Shown piece after piece: positions 57,792 to 64,000 of a DNA stretch of 64,000 nucleotides. Source of the DNA: Cymodocea nodosa (lineage: Eukaryota; Streptophyta; Magnoliopsida; Alismatales; Cymodoceaceae); the NCBI GenBank assembly GCA_036874045.1, contig CM072335.1:2128001-2192000 (forward strand), read 5' to 3'. The position numbers and the translations under genes are program-made. Each line of letters opens with the position of its first letter. Position 1 is the first letter of the stretch. The notes below the pieces were generated by a model, which was not told the DNA's origin, ran no database searches, and worked only from the letters and a program-made list of their open reading frames with translations.

Positions 57792-60700
57792 CTAGAAAAC
57801 TGGGCATCCGTCGACATCGACTCCAGGCTTTGTGGGGCACGTGGCGAGGGGACAGTGATCGAGGCGGGAGCCCCACCAGTCGACGTTCCTGTGGGCATTC
57901 TGGAGGGCGAAGTAGAGGAAGACGCCCATGAAGGCAGTCCCCGCGTCGAGCGCCGCTGACAGGACGTAATTGTATCTCTGCCACCAGCGCTTGTGGTACC
58001 GAAAGACGAAGTAGTTGAAGACGGTGCCCACGAGAAGCCAACTAGCGATGTTGGTCGGGGTGGCAGGTGGCATACCCGCGAAACCGTAGGTGATGACGGG
58101 TACGTTGATCAGGGAAATCCACTTCTTCTCCGGGAACTTCTTGCTCAAGGCCCAGACGGGGACGGGGAGGACGGCTCCGATCAGGAACAGCCACACCAAG
58201 TTCCGATACATCCCGTCGTGCCCGAAGAGGCGTGCGGGGCCGATCAGCCCCCATATGACGGAGGCGTCGAAGGTGACTCGGTACTTGGGGCAGGTCCAGG
58301 GGCTGTCCGGCTCCAGCCCTTCGATGTCGCATATATTTTGGACGTTGTCCAGCATCCACCATGCAACCGAAAGGTTGATGATGCCGGCGATCACCGTTCC
58401 CACAAGCTGGAAAATTAAGTAACTATAATTAATAATAATATTATTATTACTACGACTAACCAATTGCCCGGCTCCTTTCCCTTCGATCGATCGATTACGA
58501 AAGGAAGCGTATATCGTTGTTGTGCTTAAACCTCAATTCGTATACATACAGTAACCGACCTGAGCCGTGTACATACACCTGGGAGGAATCTTCATGTAGT
58601 GGCCGAGCTTCAGATCAGACAGAAAGGAAAGTGCATGGACGGTGCTGATCCTGCCGTAGATCTTGAAGAGCAAGTTTGCTATGGGTTTTCCCGGCAAGAC
58701 GTACCCAATCATGAACTCTGCTATGATGTCATATCCTGGTTGCTGTTCACATCCAATTCAACGGCAGAGTGAATTAAGAAGATCGGATACTACGTACGGT
58801 GGTGCGCGCGCGCGTACCTGATTTGTGGTGGCTTGGATGACACCAATGGGGAGAGTGACCAGCCATGCCAATCCGAAAGCAAAAAGCATGCCCCACCATG
58901 GCAGCTGTACGTCCTCCTTCCACACCAGCGACAACAGCAGCGACACCAGGATGCTGCCCGCCAGCAGAATGAGGTACCACCACTGAGGGACTTCCTTGTA
59001 GCCTTTCATGAGCCTCGCGTGCACATCGAGCTTCAAAGAATTCATGGCGGTTTTACTCTGCTTCCAGATATCACTGCATTATCAATCCAATTAATTTCCA
59101 ACCATAATAATGATAATTATTACAGCTACTATGGTACAGGGTTTGATGGGAGGGAGTGCAGTTAGTTAATTAACCTGCCATGGAACAACATGACGTGGGT
59201 TAAGGTTGCGGTGAACCTGGCGAAACCAGAGCCGATGGAGAGGGCGAAAAGGGGACTGAGGTAGAGCTTGCTGTAGCCGTTGTATGCATCTTCGTTGAGA
59301 TCGAACTGGGGGGTCAGGATCTTGGTGGTGTCGTATCTATGACCAGTGGAGGTGAAGAGCTGATTGGAGAAGATGGGGAACTTCCTGGCGTCGAAGGTGT
59401 TGAACCTCCAGTAGCACAGGGGAACGATCAGGTAGATGAACATGATGAAACCCACGGCGACGTTGAGGATGGAGAACCACGGGGACACCAGAGGGCTGCC
59501 ATGGTAGGCGGAGATCCCAGCCCAGTCGAGCGTGAACGCGCCAACCCCAAGGCCGTGGTACCCTGAACCAATCTGCTGCGCGGTGATGCTGCGTGGCCAT
59601 GCCCAGCACACCCACGAGAAGAAGGTCAGGATGGGGAAGAGGTAGCCGGGCAGGACGTAGTAAGCAAAGCTTGCCGCCATGAAGATAAGGAAGAACTGCA
59701 TCCTTGTCAGCCCTTTTGATCTCGACTCCTTCTCATGCAGCGCCCTGCAACATGAGCAAGATGAAATACAGTAAGTACTAGTGCTTCTGTACAGAAATCA
59801 ACCATGCATATAATGTTGGTAATCAAAGAAATAGACGACAATCAAAACAAACACAAAAACCTGAAGAGGGAAACTTGGGCAAGGGTGGCAGGCCACCACA
59901 TCTGAGCAGGTTGCACCAGATACCTCCTCAACATCCCAGCCCATCCGTATCCTAGCAACTGCATCACCAAAACATAAAATTAAAAAGCAAGGACCAATTA
60001 AACTGAGAAAATGAAATTTCTACTGGGAATAGAAGGGAAGATGCAAAAACAGGTTTAGATCGGTGCTTTCGTTAAAGAAAAAAAATAGTAACGCAGAATC
60101 CCACTTTGTGTCAGTCAATAAAAAGGGGGTCACATTATTATCGGCCTTTAAATCTTTCAAAAAAGTGACGAAGACTGCAACTTTGCAGGGCAGGCTTTCC
60201 AGCTTTGAGGAAGAATCAAATAAGAAAAGGCCAAGCAAATAATGAAGGCTCAAGCAAAAGAATCGAAGATCCATGGGTCAAACAAGCATGTCTCTTTTGA
60301 GGAACACTGTGCTGTTCTACTTTCCTCACAGTAGAGCATTCTCATCGGTAAATATGCATGCCGTTACAGAAAATAAAACCGACAAACAACAATCCGAGTG
60401 AGGTCACATATAATCCAGATAGTATAAGAAGCCTCTGTAAATCTCCTTGATTCTATAATGGAAAAAAAAATTCCAGCTTTATGAAATCAAACATCGTGTT
60501 GCAATTTGAATCAAGAAGTTCCCTATTTTACCATCTTTCACAAATTGAGATCGTGAAAAGTTATATATATCTAAGAAATATAAGAACTAAGTTGTTTGTC
60601 AATATATGACAATGTTTTCTGCTTGTTATCGATTAGTTTTGAAATAAAAAATATTTTTTTAATATCAAAGCATAAATACAGATATATATTTGTAAACTTA

Positions 60701-61486
60701 AGATAAGCCAAAGAGTGTGAAAAGTTTTGATATTTAAAGAATGTAAGAATAGAACTTAAACTAATATATAATGAAATTTTTTATTCGTTATTAGTTGATT
60801 TTAAGATAAAATATTTCACAAATACGTATAAAAGTAGCATAAAAATTTGCAGAAGAATTAAGCAGACGAGGAAAAGGCTCAAGCAGAAAGAGGAAAAAAA
60901 CCCAACTTAATAAAGAGGCTCTAGATAACGAAAAAAAAGGTGAAAATTCAGAAACAAAGAGGAAAGCAAATTAAGAAGAAGAGACCTGAGTGGTCAAGAC
61001 AATGAGCAGAGCACAGAAGAAATTGAGGGCCTGCTTGTAGTAAGCCTTCATGACGGTAATAGCCCCAATGGAGTACGCATCCCCACCGCCGTAAGACACA
61101 CCGCAGTTGGCGAAGACGGTGATGATGACGTGCTCCTTCATGTTGAAGGGCCCTGGGTTGAGGTTGAAGCCCCACCTCCCTCCCAGCACCTTCACCTCCC
61201 TGTTGGGCAGCGCGGAGGCCATGAACCTTCCGACGGGGAGCACGGCTATTTGCATGAGAACGGCCGAGATGGTCAGCGGCTGGGTGCGGTACGTGAAGAA
61301 GGTGTTGAGGAATATGAGCAGCGTGCATGACGTGATCCCGAGGAACCATGCACGGAATGTCATGACCGGGAGCGACGGGTCGTCGGTCTCCGGCACCACC
61401 AGCGCCACCTCCTCCACCGTGCACTCGGGCTGAGGGTCCAGCGCCCGCGGCGGTGGCGCAACCTTTGCGTCGGTGTCAGCTGCCAT
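57792..61486 (-). CDS. OPT: Oligopeptide transporter (OPT family)
   Basis: Proton-coupled importer of small peptides, and in some members of glutathione or metal chelates, in the plasma membrane. Six exons: 60986-61486, 59861-59958, 59175-59744, 58818-59073, 58560-58742, 57792-58406; 740 residues, the usual size. The start [15 protein letters not shown] is followed by the conserved acidic/Pro opening ([16 protein letters not shown]). Family marks are [18 protein letters not shown] in exon 1 and [11 protein letters not shown] in exon 5. About 14-16 hydrophobic membrane segments are visible, for example [18 protein letters not shown] and [20 protein letters not shown]. The C-terminus has the usual WWG with CPLATCPT. 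It belongs to the peptide (PT) clade, not the YSL clade, and resembles OPT1-5-type plant proteins; the exact member is not determined. No breaks. The closest upstream TATA is at about 61,530. Confidence 0.94.
60548..60830. repeat. Diverged direct repeat in OPT intron 1
   Basis: Two stretches of about 110 bases starting GTGAAAAGTT at about 60,554 and about 60,719 share AAGAATGTAAGAA-like, AACTTA- or AACTAAG-like, GTTATYRATTAGTT and GATTTTAAGATAAAATATTT-like phrases. It may be a local duplication of an AT-rich element. No function is visible. Confidence 0.55.
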
Positions 61487-61525
61487 TTGTTAAAGGTAGC
61501 GACGACCGTGGTGGCGATGGTGGTA

Positions 61526-61538
61526 TCTATATATATGT
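61526..61538 (-). promoter_or_regulatory. TATA-like box of the OPT gene
   Basis: On the minus strand CATATATATAGATACC lies about 40-50 bases before the ATG at 61486. If used, the leader would be very short, so another start further up (61,600-61,900, GC-rich) is possible. Confidence 0.4.
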
Positions 61539-61639
61539 AGAAAGCACAGGCGGCCGAAGGTGGTAGAGGGAAAAAGGAGGACGGTGCTGTGGTCCGCCTC
61601 TTCGACCTTGACGGGACTTTCTCTCGATGACGAGAGTAC

Positions 61640-64000
61640 CCCCGCTGTGAACGAGAAGCAAGCGGTTAGCGACTCGTTGATCTCACGGATTAGAGGGGGC
61701 ATTTGGGGGTGAGCGGAGGGACGAGTTGAGGAGCGTGGAGGGCGTAGGGAAGGGCACGAGACGGTCGGGGGCGGGGACGGAAGAAGGCGCGTGCGTGGCG
61801 TGCGGGGCCCGACGACTTGATGACGTGGATACGAACACGGCCCGTAGTAACGCGTGAATTTTGCTGGCACGTCGGACAAGAGGGTGGGGGGGGAAACAAT
61901 GACGTGTCACTATGGGGAAAGAGAAACGGCCGACGTGGCGAATTGTCTGGATTTACGTTTGACCGCGCGAATTGCTTCTTTTCCAGAAACTGATTCGAGG
62001 GCATCAGTGGAGTGGAGTGGAGTGGAGGAGCATATGTTAATGGTAAGTCTTTCCGTAGAAGAGACTGGGAGAATAAACTGACGATAAAGATAAATACGTG
62101 CTTTCGGATGAACGGTGGAGATCTTATGCTACTTTATTAATGGAATGTTTAAGCTTAGTTATGGCTTACGTATGATCAAAGACAGTACCAGATGTTAGTC
62201 GTAAAGAAATCGTTTCAGGATTCGATGAGTTACCTGTTCTTAATTAATCACGGATTCAGCACCGTTCACAAAAGCGAAGTGTCTGGTAGAATTGGATTCC
62301 AAGGCAGACTTGCATGCTAACAGTGAAGTGGAAACAGTGGAAACAGTGGAACACTGTTCCAACACACATGTATGCTTGCATCTTCCCATTGGCAAACATA
62401 TGCTGCGGCGACACGTTCAACATCAACAGCACGAAGAAGCGCAGAGGGTGCGCGGTGGTTTAACGAATACCAACTGTTACTTCGATGCCGAGGACCATGC
62501 TTGCGCGGCAGACATATGCCAGCTCCTTATCCATCCCACATCCCACCCCACCTTTTAATCTGCGGGCTCCCAAATGGACGGGGGTACCGTCCCATGCATT
62601 GCATACTGTAGCGCACGCTTGAGTGGTAAGATATGTAAGTGCATCGAGCGCTCCTGAGATTTTTGTATCATTAAGTGGATGGACTGTGGACTCGTGGCGG
62701 TCGTTGTAGTGGGACGTAGGGGAGCCATTTAACCACCTCTCTATTCGATGGTGGAGAGAGAGAGAGCTAGCACGGTACTCTGATTCCGCACTCACGCATT
62801 ACTTTTTTGGCCATCCAGAGAATATGACATCCATCTTCACCAACCGGTCAACATCTTTTTTTAATTTGGTGATGGAGATGTGATCATCTTCATCGTTAGT
62901 CGTTATCCACTCCACATCTTCGACTACGTACGTACTCATTATTTTTATAGCGACTAATACTTGTCATTACGGCCGGTCCACGTTTTTACACAGCCGGTCT
63001 TTCATATTTTCTATTGTCGTTCTAATTTTACGAGCGTCGTTCGATCTGATCTACCATCCCTTGTATCGGTCTTATGCCATCATTATACCTATGCGCATTA
63101 CTGGCTTGTCGTTATTTTATTACTTTTTTGCCGTCATGGATGACCGCTAGCACATATATATTTTTGTGCTATCTGTACGTACGACGTATTAATTTTTTCG
63201 CCCTGTTAAATGATGGATCCTATGTACTCTGTAATACTTCAACCTCAAGTGTAAAACACCTGATGAACGATTGAAGTATATAAAACACACAACACATGTT
63301 AAACAAGAATAACATGGTACCGTAGGTTCCAAGCAAAAGAATCGAAGGGAAATTAAGGAATGGAAAAGGGAAAAAATGATTAAAGAGCTGATGAATGATC
63401 GATGTGATCATCGATCGATGCAGGCAGGGGCAACAGGAAGCAAGAGTTAGTTATTCAAAATTACCGAATCTAACATGTGCAAGATCTCGGGCCGGTCTCT
63501 GATCAGTGGAACGCTCAGCCCAGCCCCTGAGGCGCCACCAGTGACCTGCACTTTTAATACACCGTGTTGGGCCGGTACGTTCCATAAGTCTCGGCCTATT
63601 CGTCGAGAAGGCTGGGTGGGCTGGTAAGGCACGTCGGGCCCAATCGTTGCCCAGCACCGTCCACATTTCTTCTTGCTCTGTGCTGTCATGCCATCTTAAT
63701 ATATAATATATTATAATGCATATATATTATATTAGAAAACATACGTAATAAGAAATATATATATGTGTATGCATGCACCTGGTGTTTTTCATGCTTATGT
63801 TGCCATCCGTACGATGATGCTGACTTGTGACCAGCCCACCAACTTACTTCTTCTCCAGAAGTATCAAAGCCTTGATTGATTATTAACGTGAAGACCGGTC
63901 TTATTGCTAAGCTACAAAATGGCTGCGAAGAAGCTAGAGGTTTGTTTCATGATTCCAAATCTTCTTTGCGGGAGGTTTATGTTATGATTGTATGTCTGAA
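61640..64000. other. Upstream region of OPT, no gene supported
   Basis: A GC-rich part (61,680-61,940) probably belongs to the OPT upstream region. Beyond it are short simple repeats: (GTGGA)n at about 62,010-62,030, three nine-base GTGGAAACA units at about 62,327-62,350 and (GA)n at about 62,751-62,766. Small open frames occur on both strands but none carries a known domain. A GC-richer patch at 63,480-63,670 has no recognisable coding signal. Confidence 0.5.

Noticed and set aside
57602-58422. Plus-strand and alternate-frame proteins over the OPT exons
   Set aside because: Shadows of GC-rich OPT exons; the minus-strand frame carries the transporter motifs and correct splicing.
60948-61433. 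Minus-strand 158-residue and plus-strand 108-residue frames over OPT exon 1
   Set aside because: They overlap the exon with the NPGPFN motif in other frames; composition-driven.
1-64000. Biosynthetic gene cluster, CRISPR array, rRNA or tRNA genes
   Set aside because: The genes belong to unrelated processes, no spaced identical repeats of CRISPR type occur, and no rRNA or tRNA sequence was recognised; the window is ordinary plant nuclear DNA.

Overview
This is nuclear DNA from a flowering plant, most likely a monocot and probably not a grass. The evidence is spliced genes with GT-AG and some GC-AG introns, GC-rich first exons next to AT-rich introns and spacers, and proteins that match rice-type XDH, ADA2 and class II photolyase by eye. 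Lineage is inferred from recalled protein similarity, not from a search. Exon joins were checked by hand: the summed coding lengths of the photolyase (1500 nt), ADA2 (1602 nt) and OPT (2223 nt) models are each multiples of three.

Left third (1-29.4 kb). This holds a tandem duplication of xanthine dehydrogenase (XDH) on the minus strand. Copy A (13,007 down to the window edge) shows six open exons covering the first ~716 residues and looks functional. Copy B (29,228 to 17,537) keeps exon 1 with a damaged start, exon 2 and the last three exons. It has lost the whole middle and looks like a pseudogene. Intron and promoter sequence is still clearly shared between the copies. The surroundings are full of transposons: an old PIF/Harbinger element with both genes and a shorter terminal-inverted-repeat relative in copy A's 8.5 kb intron; a very old reverse-strand Harbinger between the copies; and in copy B a Harbinger fragment, Copia remnants, and a ~5.2 kb insertion that itself contains a TRIM, a Tourist-like MITE and an LRR-kinase scrap.

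Middle (29.4-45 kb). Class II CPD photolyase (plus strand, 499 aa) lies head-to-head with the broken XDH copy. About 6 kb of AT-rich spacer follows, then a single-exon F-box gene of the GID2/SLY1/SNE gibberellin family, then a multi-exon coiled-coil protein I do not recognise.

Right (45-64 kb). ADA2, the adaptor of the SAGA/GCN5 histone acetyltransferase complex (plus strand, 12 exons, 533 aa), has a previously unremarked fold-back element in one intron. An oligopeptide transporter (OPT family, minus strand, 6 exons, 740 aa) converges on it. The last 2.5 kb is upstream DNA with no supported gene.

These are unrelated housekeeping and signalling genes, not a pathway cluster. I did not find a novel multi-gene system. 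The points most worth a second look are the XDH duplication and its order of decay, three GC-AG introns in three different genes, the fold-back element in ADA2, and the nested insertion in XDH-B.
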